The notes beneath the pieces were generated by a model that was not told the origin of the DNA, made no database searches, and saw nothing but the letters and a program-made list of their open reading frames with translations. 64,000 bases of DNA from an uncultured Burkholderiales bacterium (GTDB lineage: Bacteria; Pseudomonadota; Gammaproteobacteria; Burkholderiales; Burkholderiaceae_C), in assembly GCA_943908475.1 (NCBI GenBank), contig CALTTG010000011.1, forward strand, positions 1-64,000, written 5' to 3'. Below, one piece after another: positions 29,190-38,072 of the stretch. The position numbers and the translations under genes are program-made. Within the stretch, counting starts at the first letter, position 1. Each line of letters opens with the position of its first letter.

Positions 29190-30530
29190 TCAAGACTGAC
29201 GCGCTGCTTTGGCTTGCGCCTCGGCCAAAGTGGCCGCCACCAAGGCGTTCAATGCCGCATGCAGATCGGCTTCGGTCACGCCATCGCCCCGTTGAACAGG
29301 TGCCTCCGCCAGGGCCCCAACCCCCTCTTGCTTGAAGCGCTTGACCCAGTTGCCGGCCTCGCGACCGTCGGCAAATGCCGAGCTCTGCAACAACACCTGC
29401 CCCGCTGAGGCCGTGACCTTGAAATAGAACTGGCCATCGGCCTCGCGGTACTGTTTGACCAGTGGGGGCGACGGCTTGTCGTCGACGACCACGGCCGACT
29501 GAACCGCACCCGAGGCCACCATGCGGCGCAGGCCCACGGCATGACGCAACGCCTTGAGGAAAGGCGTGGCGCGGGCTCGGGCCTTGTCGGCGCCCGCCTG
29601 GAGCACCGATTCGATCTCGCCGGGATGCGCGACCAGGTCGGCATAACGCTCACGCATGGGGCCCACATGGTCGTCGATCAAGCGCACCAATTGCTGCTTG
29701 GCCTCGCCCCAGCCCAGACCGGCCCGCAGGTCGGATCGGAACTGCTGCCGTTGAGGCTCGGAGGCGAAGGCATCGTACAGCGTCACCAAGTGTGCGCCCT
29801 CCGGGTCTTTGGGCTCGCCAGGCAGTTTGGAGTCGGTCACCACACGGGCAATGGCATCCTTCAGGGCCTTGGCACCGCCCTCGAACAGGGGAATGGTGTT
29901 GTCGTAGCTTTTGCTCATCTTGCGGCCATCCAGGCCCGGCAAGGTGGCCACACTGTCTTCGATTTCGGCCTCAGGCAACACGAACAATTCCTGGCCGCCA
30001 CCATACAGATGGTTGAAGCGCTGGGCCACATCACGCGCCATCTCGATGTGCTGCACCTGGTCGCGGCCCACGGGCACGCGGTGGGCGTTGAACATCAGGA
30101 TGTCGGCGGCCATCAAGACGGGATAGCAAAACAGCCCCATGGTCACGCCGTCGTCGGGCTCCACACCCTTGGCCTCATTGGCATCCACCGAGGCCTTGTA
30201 GGCATGAGCCCGGTTCATCTGGCCTTTGGCCGTGACGCACGTGAGCAGCCAGTTCAACTCGGTGATCTCAGGGATGTCGCTCTGCGCATAGAAGGTCACG
30301 CGCGACGTGTCCAAGCCCGCAGCCAGCCATGTGGCCGCGATTTCGAGGCGGGAACGTGCGATGCGGGCCGGGTCATCGCACTTGATGAGGGCGTGGTAAT
30401 CGGCCAGGAAGAAGAAACTCTCGACCCCCGGCTCACGGCTGGCCACGATGGCCGGTCGGATGGCACCGACGTAGTTGCCCAGGTGGGGCGTGCCGGTGGT
30501 GGTGATGCCGGTGAGGACTCGTTGCGTCAT
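29190..30530 (-). CDS. trpS: Tryptophanyl-tRNA synthetase with C-terminal extension
   Basis: 446-residue class I synthetase charging tRNA-Trp. The HIGH-type motif is TGTPHLGN and the KMSKS loop is intact (GRKMSKSYDN). Ordinary bacterial TrpRS is about 330-350 residues; here about 100 extra residues follow. The extension includes GQFYFKVTASAGQVLLQSS and EAGNWVKRFK, which resembles the YegP/DUF1508 fold, then an Ala-rich helix. Such extensions are seen in related betaproteobacteria and have no established role that I know of. The ATG at 30530 is preferred over an in-frame TTG at 30548. Confidence 0.95.
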   Translation of the reverse strand: MTQRVLTGITTTGTPHLGNYVGAIRPAIVASREPGVESFFFLADYHALIKCDDPARIARSRLEIAATWLAAGLDTSRVTFYAQSDIPEITELNWLLTCVTAKGQMNRAHAYKASVDANEAKGVEPDDGVTMGLFCYPVLMAADILMFNAHRVPVGRDQVQHIEMARDVAQRFNHLYGGGQELFVLPEAEIEDSVATLPGLDGRKMSKSYDNTIPLFEGGAKALKDAIARVVTDSKLPGEPKDPEGAHLVTLYDAFASEPQRQQFRSDLRAGLGWGEAKQQLVRLIDDHVGPMRERYADLVAHPGEIESVLQAGADKARARATPFLKALRHAVGLRRMVASGAVQSAVVVDDKPSPPLVKQYREADGQFYFKVTASAGQVLLQSSAFADGREAGNWVKRFKQEGVGALAEAPVQRGDGVTEADLHAALNALVAATLAEAQAKAARQS

Positions 30531-30657
30531 GGCGAAATTCAGGGCCAAAAGCCAGCGTTGAGGGGTCGAAAAGGTGTGTGATTGTAGGTCGCCCCCTTCG
30601 CCGGTGGGGGGCGGAGGGGCATGGGGAGGCCAACGGGCCCACTACACTGGAGGCCCC

Positions 30658-31299
30658 ATGAAAAACATCGTCATCCTGATCTCGGGCCGGGGCTCCAACA
30701 TGGAAGCCATTGTCAAGGCCTGTGCGCAAGAACAGTGGCCCGCGCGCGTGGCCGCCGTCATCAGCAACAAGGCCTCCGCCTCCGGCCTGCAGTTTGCGGC
30801 CGAGCGGGGCATTGCCACGGCGGTGGTGGACCACAGGCCGTTCGACAGCCGTGACGCTTTTGACGCCGAACTGGCCCGGGTGATCGACGGTTTTTCCCCC
30901 GACGTGGTGGTGCTGGCCGGCTTCATGCGCATCCTCACCGAGGGGTTTGTGCGCCGCTTCGAGGGCCGACTGGTGAACATTCACCCCTCGTTGCTGCCAG
31001 CCTTCCCGGGGCTGCACACCCACCAGCGCGCTTTGGAGGCGGGTTGCAAAGTGGCCGGTGCCACCGTGCACTTGGTCACCCCCGAGCTGGACCATGGGCC
31101 CATCATCGCGCAAGCCGTGGTGCCGGTGCAGCCCAATGACACCCCCAGCAGCCTGGCTGAACGGGTGCTGGTGCAAGAGCACCAGATCTACCCCCAAGCG
31201 GTGCGCTGGATGGTGGAAGACGCGCTGCGCGTGAGCACCAGCGGCATCGTCACCATCACGGGTGAGGGCGACACCGCCCAAGCCCGTTTCGGGGGCTGA
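30658..31299 (+). CDS. purN: Phosphoribosylglycinamide formyltransferase
   Basis: 213-residue enzyme of purine biosynthesis that transfers a formyl group from 10-formyltetrahydrofolate to GAR. The start MKNIVILISGRGSNMEA is typical. Catalytic residues are visible in VNIHPSLLPAFPGLHTHQRAL (Asn and His) and in the D of TPELDHGPIIAQA. TGGAGG precedes the ATG at 30658. It is divergent from trpS and convergent with the PEP-CTERM gene, 12 bases away. Confidence 0.96.
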   Translation: MKNIVILISGRGSNMEAIVKACAQEQWPARVAAVISNKASASGLQFAAERGIATAVVDHRPFDSRDAFDAELARVIDGFSPDVVVLAGFMRILTEGFVRRFEGRLVNIHPSLLPAFPGLHTHQRALEAGCKVAGATVHLVTPELDHGPIIAQAVVPVQPNDTPSSLAERVLVQEHQIYPQAVRWMVEDALRVSTSGIVTITGEGDTAQARFGG

Positions 31300-31311
31300 G
31301 CGGGTTTTCGC

Positions 31312-31965
31312 TCAAGGGCGCCGACGACGCGCCGCCATGCCGGTGGCCACCGCCAGCCCCACCAAGCCCAAGGCCCAGGACTCGGGTTCGGGCACCGGCG
31401 TGATGACCTTGAAGTTGTCAAACCCAATGACCTCGATGGGGCCATCGGCGGCTTCCATGCTGAACTGAACACCCGACAGGCTGGTCAGCACCGTGCTCAA
31501 GGGGGCGGTGCCTTGGCTGAAGACTGCGTTGGTGAGGCTGGCGCTGTAGGTCTTCCAGGTGGGGCCGGGCTCGGTGATGAGGCTGCCGACCTGGGGCGCC
31601 AAGTCGAACGAGGCCGACTGACCGCTGGTCGAGGTGAAGGTGATCGTGCCGAAGTCAGGCCACGAGGGCGAAATGCCGTTCAACATGATCGCGTCAAACG
31701 ACACGTTGCCGCCGAAGTAGGCCGACCAATCCTCGCCCCCGGCGGCCACCGGCGCGTTCAGGAACAAGAAACTGCCCGTGGTGTCTTTGACCGACAGAAA
31801 GCCATTGCCCGCGCTGACCAAGTGCGTCAGCTCGCCATCACCCGTGATGAAAAAGCCTTCGGTGCCGCTGTCAAAGCCAGCAGCCATGCCCGCTGCCGAT
31901 GCAGAGCCGATGGCCGCCCCCGCCAGTGAAGCGCCCAACAGGGTCGCGCGCAAGAACGTCAACAT
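31312..31965 (-). CDS. PEP-CTERM sorting domain protein 2
   Basis: 217-residue exported protein. A signal peptide (RATLLGASLAGAAIGSASA) leads into a beta-rich region of unknown function and a PEP-CTERM tail: VPEPES, the hydrophobic helix WALGLVGLAVATGMAA and RRRR. The start at 31965 follows GGGAGGTTTC, the same leader as PEP-CTERM gene 1. It is likely anchored or released by an exosortase outside the window. Not recognised beyond the sorting signal. Confidence 0.9.
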   Translation of the reverse strand: MLTFLRATLLGASLAGAAIGSASAAGMAAGFDSGTEGFFITGDGELTHLVSAGNGFLSVKDTTGSFLFLNAPVAAGGEDWSAYFGGNVSFDAIMLNGISPSWPDFGTITFTSTSGQSASFDLAPQVGSLITEPGPTWKTYSASLTNAVFSQGTAPLSTVLTSLSGVQFSMEAADGPIEVIGFDNFKVITPVPEPESWALGLVGLAVATGMAARRRRP

Positions 31966-32084
31966 GGAAACCTCCCTCGAATGTGATCGTCCGAGTCTAG
32001 TGGGGCCCTGGGTCGACCACAAGCGCTGTTGACATCTGCACACACACACCACGCTGCGGGCCACGCAAGCCGTCTCGGCCCGGA

Positions 32085-33020
32085 TCAGGCCGAAATGGCT
32101 CGGGTGGCCAGCGCGGCCGCAGCAGCCCGGGTTTCTACACCCAGCTTCTCGAAGATGTGTTCCAGGTGCTTGTTGACCGTGCGGTGGCTCATGCCCAAGA
32201 TGTCGGCGATGTCGCGGTTGGTCTTGCCTTTGGCCAACCAAGACAACACCTCGGTTTCACGTGGCGTGAGCGATGCAATCTCCAGCCGGTCGGGTCCTGC
32301 TTCGACACTGCCCTCATCGGCCAATTCGCTCACCTCGCTGAGCAACACCATGGTTTCGCCCAAGCCAGCAGCCCCCAGACAGCGCGCCACCAGGGTGTTG
32401 GTCGTGCTCATCACACGCGGTGGAACCGGCACCGGGACCTCGGCCCCCACGGGGCAGCGCGACAGCTGCTGGAGCCAGTCCAGTGGGGCATCGCCTTCCA
32501 GGTCGGGAAAGCTTCGCCGCAGCCAGCGTTCAGCCTGTGGGGAGCGCCAGGCGATGCGTTGCCGGGCATCGAGCACCAGCACGCCATGCCCGCCCACGTC
32601 CACAGCCTCACGGGCCAATCGCGTCACCCGCGCGTTTCGCACATGCGTGGCCAGACGCACCAGCACCTCCTCGATGCGAACCGGCTTGACCACGTAGTCC
32701 ACCCCGCCCGCGTCGAAGCCCGCCACGATGTCGGCGGTTTCCGACAACCCCGTCATGAAGATGACCGGCACGTGCGACCAGACACTGTGCGCCTTGATGC
32801 GCTGGCATGTTTGAAAACCCGACATGCCAGGCATGACCGCGTCGAGCAAGATGGCGTCGGGCACGACCAGTTCCAGCCGGCTCAAGGCCTGCTCACCATC
32901 GCGCGCCACCAAGACGGTGTAGCCCTCGCGCGCCAGGGCGTCGCACAACATTCTCAAGGTGTCAGGAGCATCGTCCACCACCAGCACAGTGCCCTGGTGA
33001 CGATCAGGATTGGGGCTCAT
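32085..33020 (-). CDS. Response regulator with LuxR-type DNA-binding domain
   Basis: 311 residues. The receiver domain (1-125) has acidic pair D16-D17, phosphoacceptor D60 (ILLDAVMPG), T90 and K112. A middle region of about 100 residues may be PAS-like. The C-terminal LuxR/NarL helix-turn-helix is at about 247-305 (LTPRETEVLSWLAKGKTNRDIADIL, then MSHRTVNKHLEHIFEKLGV). Its ATG overlaps the end of the upstream hybrid kinase gene by 17 bases, so the two are translationally coupled and almost certainly form a two-component pair. Likely targets are the divergent urt/fmd genes, by inference. Confidence 0.9.
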   Translation of the reverse strand: MSPNPDRHQGTVLVVDDAPDTLRMLCDALAREGYTVLVARDGEQALSRLELVVPDAILLDAVMPGMSGFQTCQRIKAHSVWSHVPVIFMTGLSETADIVAGFDAGGVDYVVKPVRIEEVLVRLATHVRNARVTRLAREAVDVGGHGVLVLDARQRIAWRSPQAERWLRRSFPDLEGDAPLDWLQQLSRCPVGAEVPVPVPPRVMSTTNTLVARCLGAAGLGETMVLLSEVSELADEGSVEAGPDRLEIASLTPRETEVLSWLAKGKTNRDIADILGMSHRTVNKHLEHIFEKLGVETRAAAAALATRAISA

Positions 33021-36000
33021 CGAGTGGGTCCTCGTTGCATTCGTTCGATTCAGTCATTTGTCGCTCCAGGTCTTGCTGGACGCGATCGATCTCAAAAGCA
33101 TCCATCCAGGCCATGTAGGTGACCCAGCGGGTGCGCCAGCGCGGGTGGCTGACCGTGCACCGCTGCAGGGCCTGCTGCAGCCCTTGCGGGTGCCCCAGGC
33201 GGGCCAGTTGCATGAGCTCGGCCAGCACCTCATCAGGCAAGGGCGGCAATGCCTCGTCGGGTCGAACGCGCTCGCCCTGAGGTCCCGCGGCGTTGGTCAC
33301 CGGCGAAGGCGCGCCCTCTTCCACCCATTCGATTTGAACGAAGCGCTCCAGGGTATCGAGCAACTCTGACTCCATCACGGGTTTGCCGACAAAGGCCTGG
33401 CATTGGGCCGCCTGCAGGTTCTCCGTGCGGTTCTCAAACACATTGGCCGACACCATGATGATGGGCATCTGGAAACCCGCCTGACGAATGCGGCGAGCCG
33501 TGTGCCAGCCATCCAGATCGTCCATGCTGATGTCCAGCAACACGGCATCAGGCGCCTGGGCCAGCACACTTTCGATGCATTCACTCCCGCTGGCGGCCTC
33601 TCGGATCAGGAAACCCAGGGGCATCAGCAAGCCGGCCAGCATCTGGCGCTGAATGGGCTGATCGTCGACCACGAGCAAGGTCTTGCGGGGCCCGAGATAG
33701 CCCACCACAGGCCGGTGCATGCGACGGGTCTGGCCCGTCTGTGGGGGCGTGGCCGGGGGCGAAATCTCCCGCAGGTAAAGGCGGGCGATGAAAGTGCTGC
33801 CGGTGTTCATGACGCTGCTCACCGTGAGCTCGCCGCCCATCAACTCCGTCAGCAGGTGCGTGATGGTCAGGCCCAAGCCCGTGCCAGGCTCGCTGCTGCG
33901 CCGGCCGGCACTGCCGCGTTCAAAGGGCAGGAAGATGCGCTCAAGGTCCTGCGGTGCAATGCCGATGCCCGTGTCTTCCACCTCGAAACGCAGCACCTCG
34001 CGCCGGGCATCGACACGCAGGGTGACCCGACCTCGTTCGGTGAAGCGCACCGCATTGCTCAGCAAGTTCAGCAAGATTTGGCGCAAGCGTTTGGCGTCAG
34101 CCTGCACCCATTCGGGCACGCGACCCTGGGTCTGCATCTCGAAGATCAGGCCCTTGGCCTGCGCCTGCGGCGCCACCATGGCCACCAGATCGTCGAGGAA
34201 CTCTCGCAGGGGCACGGGGCTGGCGTCCAATTTGAGCCGCCCCGCCTCGATGCGGGCCAACTCCAGCAGGCCATCGATCAGTCCCATCAAGTGTTCGCCA
34301 CTGCGCTGGATGGTCTGCAACGGCCCACGCTTGCCGACTTCCCCCTCCTCTTTCAGCAAGATCTGGGCGTAGCCCAGGATGCTGTTGAGCGGCGTTCTCA
34401 ACTCATGCGTCATGCCCGCGACATAGCGGGTCTTGGCTTGGTTGGCAGCCTCGGCCAACTCCTTGGCCGCCTGAAGCGCGGCATCGGTGCGACGGTGCGC
34501 GTCAATTTCCAGTTGCAGCAATTGGTTGTGGCGGTTGGAGTCGTCCTGGGCCATTCGTCGGCTCTCGGAAGCCAGCACCACCCACCACGAGCAAACGGCT
34601 GCGGCCAGCAACAGCAGGGCATACACCTTGACGAATGGCCCTTCGAGCACGCTGTGCGGCGACAGATCAGGGGCTGACCACCCCGGCGTGAGCACGCCTT
34701 CTTGGTAGTACACCACGCCCAACACGAAGGCCAAGGTGGCCGCCAACGAGAGGAAGACCACAAGGTAGTGACCCACGCGAAAATTGATGCGTGCGGACCA
34801 TGCTCTCGGCAACACGTGAGTGAGCGCATCGGACACCTGCTCGGCCGCTCGAGACCGAGACTTGCACCGGTCGTGACAACGGGACTCCAAGGTGCAACAC
34901 AGCGAACAGATGGGGGCATCGTAGGCCGGGCACGTGGCCATGTCCTCCGACTCAAAGTGGTTTTCGCACACCGTGCACCGGATGGGCTCCCCCCGCATCC
35001 ACGGCACTTGCTCAGCGCGCGCCATGTAATAGCGCCCCTGAGTGAACCAAGCCAGCAAAGGCGCCAGACCGAACGCAATCCCCAGGGCGATGAAAGGAGA
35101 CAGGGCCGCGGCCGTCTCCCCCATGACGCCAGTGTGGGCCGTGATGGCCACTGCAGCGGCCACCAAGGTGGCGCCCAACCCCACGGGGTTGAGGTCGTAG
35201 AGGTGAGCGCGCTTGAACTGGATGCCCTTGGGTGACCACCCCAAGGGCTTGTTGATGACCAGATCGGCCACCAACGCCCCCACCCAGGCAATGGCCACAT
35301 TGCTGTACAAGCCCAGCACGCGCTCAAGCGCGCCAAACACGCCCAAGGTCATCAGCAAGACCGCGATCAGCACGTTGAAGACCAGCCACACCACACGTCC
35401 TGGATGGCTGTGGGTCAGGCGCGCGAAAAAATTGGACCAGGCCAAGGAACCCGCATAAGCATTGGTCACGTTGATCTTGACCTGAGAGATCACCACGAAC
35501 AACACCGTCACCCACAGCGCCACCTCGGGGGACGAGAACACGGCACTGAACCCGGCCAGGTACATCTGGGTCGGCTCAATCGCTTTGTCCACCGGCACTT
35601 CACGCTGCAAAGCCAGGAAGGCCAGGAACGCGCCGGCCAGCATCTTGAGCATGCCCGGCACGATCCATCCGGGGCCCGCAATCAGCACAGCGCTCCACCA
35701 CCGCCAGCGGTTTTCGCGGGTTTTCTCAGGCAAGAACCGAAGGAAGTCCACTTGCTCGCCCACCTGCACGATCAGGGAGAAGGCCACCGTGGCGGCCATG
35801 CCGAACGCCAGCCAGGTGAAATCAGACTGCCCGGACGCTCGCCCAGTCAAGGTCGTGAACTCGGCGTAAGCCTGCGGGTTCTGGAATGCGACGGCCATGA
35901 AGGGCAGCACCCACAGGGCCAGCCACACCGGTTGGGTCCAGAGCTGAAGCTTGGAGATCAGGGTGATGCCGTGGGTCACCATGGGGATGATGACCACCGA

Positions 36001-36471
36001 GGCCACAAGGTAGCAGACCGCCAAGGGCCAATCGAACATCATCTGCAAGGCCAGGCCCATGATGGCCGCCTCCAGGGCAAAGAAGATGAACGTGAAGCTC
36101 GCATAGATCAGCGAGGTCAGCGTCGAGCCCAGGTAGCCAAACCCGGCACCACGGGTGAGCAAGTCCATGTCGACACCATGGCGCGCCGCGTAGTAACTGA
36201 TGGGCAAGCCGGTCAGGAAGGTGATCAGACCCACGACCAAGATGGCCCAGAGCGCGTTTTCGAATCCGTAGTTCAGCGCAATGGCCCCTCCAATGGCTTC
36301 CAGCGCCAGAAAGCTCACGGCCCCGAACGCGGTGTTGGCCACTCGGAACTCGCTCCACTTCCGGAACGTCCGGGGGGTGTAGCGAAGGGCGTAATCCTCC
36401 AGGGTCTCGTTGGCCACCCAAGAGTTGTAGTCGCGACGGATGCGAAAGATCTTCTGCCGGGTGACGGACAC
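33004..36471 (-). CDS. NCS1 permease-hybrid histidine kinase fusion
   Basis: 1155-residue sensor. Residues about 45-480 form a complete NCS1 (nucleobase:cation symporter-1) transporter-like domain with about 12 membrane segments. Residues 497-540 hold eight cysteines (499, 502, 514, 522, 525, 526, 532, 536) in zinc-ribbon-like spacing. Two further membrane helices (about 568-588 and 613-633) lead to a coiled coil, HisKA with H689 (THELRTPLNS), HATPase_c (NLLSNAVRF, DTGIGI, GTGLGL) and a receiver (D936, D937, D980, K1030). The last 100 residues are helical with no evident HPt histidine. The GTG at 36471 follows GGAG by eight bases. It probably senses a small nitrogen compound for the divergent amide transporter. 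Confidence 0.9.
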   Translation of the reverse strand: MSVTRQKIFRIRRDYNSWVANETLEDYALRYTPRTFRKWSEFRVANTAFGAVSFLALEAIGGAIALNYGFENALWAILVVGLITFLTGLPISYYAARHGVDMDLLTRGAGFGYLGSTLTSLIYASFTFIFFALEAAIMGLALQMMFDWPLAVCYLVASVVIIPMVTHGITLISKLQLWTQPVWLALWVLPFMAVAFQNPQAYAEFTTLTGRASGQSDFTWLAFGMAATVAFSLIVQVGEQVDFLRFLPEKTRENRWRWWSAVLIAGPGWIVPGMLKMLAGAFLAFLALQREVPVDKAIEPTQMYLAGFSAVFSSPEVALWVTVLFVVISQVKINVTNAYAGSLAWSNFFARLTHSHPGRVVWLVFNVLIAVLLMTLGVFGALERVLGLYSNVAIAWVGALVADLVINKPLGWSPKGIQFKRAHLYDLNPVGLGATLVAAAVAITAHTGVMGETAAALSPFIALGIAFGLAPLLAWFTQGRYYMARAEQVPWMRGEPIRCTVCENHFESEDMATCPAYDAPICSLCCTLESRCHDRCKSRSRAAEQVSDALTHVLPRAWSARINFRVGHYLVVFLSLAATLAFVLGVVYYQEGVLTPGWSAPDLSPHSVLEGPFVKVYALLLLAAAVCSWWVVLASESRRMAQDDSNRHNQLLQLEIDAHRRTDAALQAAKELAEAANQAKTRYVAGMTHELRTPLNSILGYAQILLKEEGEVGKRGPLQTIQRSGEHLMGLIDGLLELARIEAGRLKLDASPVPLREFLDDLVAMVAPQAQAKGLIFEMQTQGRVPEWVQADAKRLRQILLNLLSNAVRFTERGRVTLRVDARREVLRFEVEDTGIGIAPQDLERIFLPFERGSAGRRSSEPGTGLGLTITHLLTELMGGELTVSSVMNTGSTFIARLYLREISPPATPPQTGQTRRMHRPVVGYLGPRKTLLVVDDQPIQRQMLAGLLMPLGFLIREAASGSECIESVLAQAPDAVLLDISMDDLDGWHTARRIRQAGFQMPIIMVSANVFENRTENLQAAQCQAFVGKPVMESELLDTLERFVQIEWVEEGAPSPVTNAAGPQGERVRPDEALPPLPDEVLAELMQLARLGHPQGLQQALQRCTVSHPRWRTRWVTYMAWMDAFEIDRVQQDLERQMTESNECNEDPLDEPQS

Positions 36472-36660
36472 GAAACTGGCTCCGCAGACAAGGGATGCCC
36501 ACTGCTTGCAAGAAGCGATCCAGGCTCACCTACGTTGAATGACGTATTCATGGAAAACCCGCTCCTGCGCACGATGCGATCAAGGCTGCAACACAGGGCG
36601 CGCTCAACGCACCAGGACGCAGCACCGATCACCCCCTCTTTTTGTGCAAGGAGCCCTTTC

Positions 36661-37962
36661 ATGTCGCATGACCACGATGATTTCCCCGCCGGCCACCCGG
36701 AGATGGACGCGCAGCGCCGCAAGCTGCTGCAAGGCATCGGCGCGATGCCCCTGGCGGGCATGGCTGGCGCGGCCGGCCTGAGTGCCTTGCCCGGCGTGGC
36801 CAACGCCCAGCAATTCCCGACGGCCAAAGTCAACACGACCAAACTCGCGGTGACCGACACCGAGGTGATCGTGGGCCAGTTGCACTCGGCCACCGGCACG
36901 ATGGCCATTTCAGAAACCGGCTCGATCCAGGCAGAGCAACTGGCCATCGACCAGATCAACGCCATGGGTGGCATCTTGGGCCGCAAGATCAAGGTCATCA
37001 AGGAAGACGGCGCTTCCGACTGGCCCACCTTTGCCGAGAAATCGAAAAAGCTGCTGGTCAATGACAAGGTCGCGGCGGTGTTCGGCTGCTGGACGTCGGC
37101 CTCTCGCAAAGCCGTGCTCCCCATCTTCGAGAAAGAAAACGGTCTGCTGTACTACCCCACCTTCTACGAAGGTCTGGAACAGTCCAAGAACGTGATCTAC
37201 ACCGGCCAGGAAGCCACGCAGCAAATCATCTGGGGCCTGGACTGGGGCGCCAAAGAGAAGAAAGCCAAAACCTTCTTCCTGGTGGGCTCCGATTACATCT
37301 GGCCGCGCACCTCGATGAAGATCGCCCGCAAGCACATCGAGAGCGTGGGCAAGCTGGGCAAGGTGGTAGGCGAGGAGTACTACCCCCTGGGCAACACCAA
37401 CTTCAACTCCTTGATCAACAAGATCAAGGTGGCCAAGCCCGACTGCATCTTCGCCGCTGTGGTGGGTGGCTCCAACGTGGCCTTCTACAAACAACTCAAG
37501 GCCGCCGGCATCACCGGTGCGAAGCAGTTCCTGCTGACCCTGTCGGTGACCGAGGACGAAATGCTGGGCGTGGGTGGCGAGAACTTCGCCGGCTTCTACA
37601 GCTCGATGAAGTACTTCCAGACCCTGGACAACCCCAACAACAAGGCCTTCGTGGCGGCCTTCAAGAAGGCCTATGGCCCCAAATCGGTGATCGGAGACGT
37701 GACCCAGGCCGGCTACCTCGGCCCCTGGTTGTGGAAGGCTGCCGTGGAGAAGGCCGGCAGCTTCGATGTGGACAAGGTGGTGGCCGCTTCGCCCGGCATC
37801 GAGCTCAAGACGGCACCAGAAGGTTACGTCAAGGTTCACGCCAACCACCACTTGTACAGCAAGGCCCGCATTGCACAGGGCCAGCCTGATGGGACCTTCA
37901 AGGTGGTGGCCGAGTCCAAGGACCTGATCGAGCCCAACCCCTTCCCCAAGGGCTACCAGTGA
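36661..37962 (+). CDS. urtA: Urea/short-chain amide ABC transporter substrate-binding protein
   Basis: 433-residue periplasmic binding protein of the branched-chain amino acid-like UrtA/FmdD type. The N terminus has a His/Asp-rich start and a Tat-like signal (QRRKLLQGIG) with cleavage near GVANAQ. VIVGQLHSATGTMAISE and QATQQIIWGLDW-like TGQEATQQI are typical of UrtA. AAGGAG precedes the ATG at 36661. It heads the transporter-formamidase gene cluster. The substrate may be urea or formamide/acetamide; the adjacent formamidase favours amides, as for FmdDEF of Methylophilus. Confidence 0.9.
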   Translation: MSHDHDDFPAGHPEMDAQRRKLLQGIGAMPLAGMAGAAGLSALPGVANAQQFPTAKVNTTKLAVTDTEVIVGQLHSATGTMAISETGSIQAEQLAIDQINAMGGILGRKIKVIKEDGASDWPTFAEKSKKLLVNDKVAAVFGCWTSASRKAVLPIFEKENGLLYYPTFYEGLEQSKNVIYTGQEATQQIIWGLDWGAKEKKAKTFFLVGSDYIWPRTSMKIARKHIESVGKLGKVVGEEYYPLGNTNFNSLINKIKVAKPDCIFAAVVGGSNVAFYKQLKAAGITGAKQFLLTLSVTEDEMLGVGGENFAGFYSSMKYFQTLDNPNNKAFVAAFKKAYGPKSVIGDVTQAGYLGPWLWKAAVEKAGSFDVDKVVAASPGIELKTAPEGYVKVHANHHLYSKARIAQGQPDGTFKVVAESKDLIEPNPFPKGYQ

Positions 37963-38004
37963 GTCCCAGCGATTGACGAGTTGAACGGTGTGCGCGACTG
38001 AGTT

Positions 38005-38055
38005 CCTGCGTGCACCTGCCGCTTCACCCGAGGTGGCAGGTCACGCAGGCTTTTT
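38005..38055 (+). terminator. Intercistronic hairpin terminator between urtA and urtB
   Basis: CCTGCGTG (38005-38012), one bulged C, ACCTGCC (38014-38020), a 14-base loop, GGCAGGT (38035-38041) and CACGCAGG (38042-38049) form a 15-bp stem with one bulge. The run CTTTTT follows at 38050-38055. It would attenuate transcription into the permease genes and leave more urtA mRNA. Confidence 0.75.
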
Positions 38056-38072
38056 CGATGAAGGGGATCTCC

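Noticed and set aside
36495..36510. ATGCCC-N5-TTGCA upstream of urtA, considered as a sigma-54 promoter
   Set aside because: The minus-24 GG is missing; only the minus-12 half fits, and it lies 150 bases from the start codon.
35404..36660. N-terminal extension of urtA over the kinase gene
   Set aside because: The open frame runs antisense to the kinase fusion. The real start at 36661 has AAGGAG and a signal peptide.
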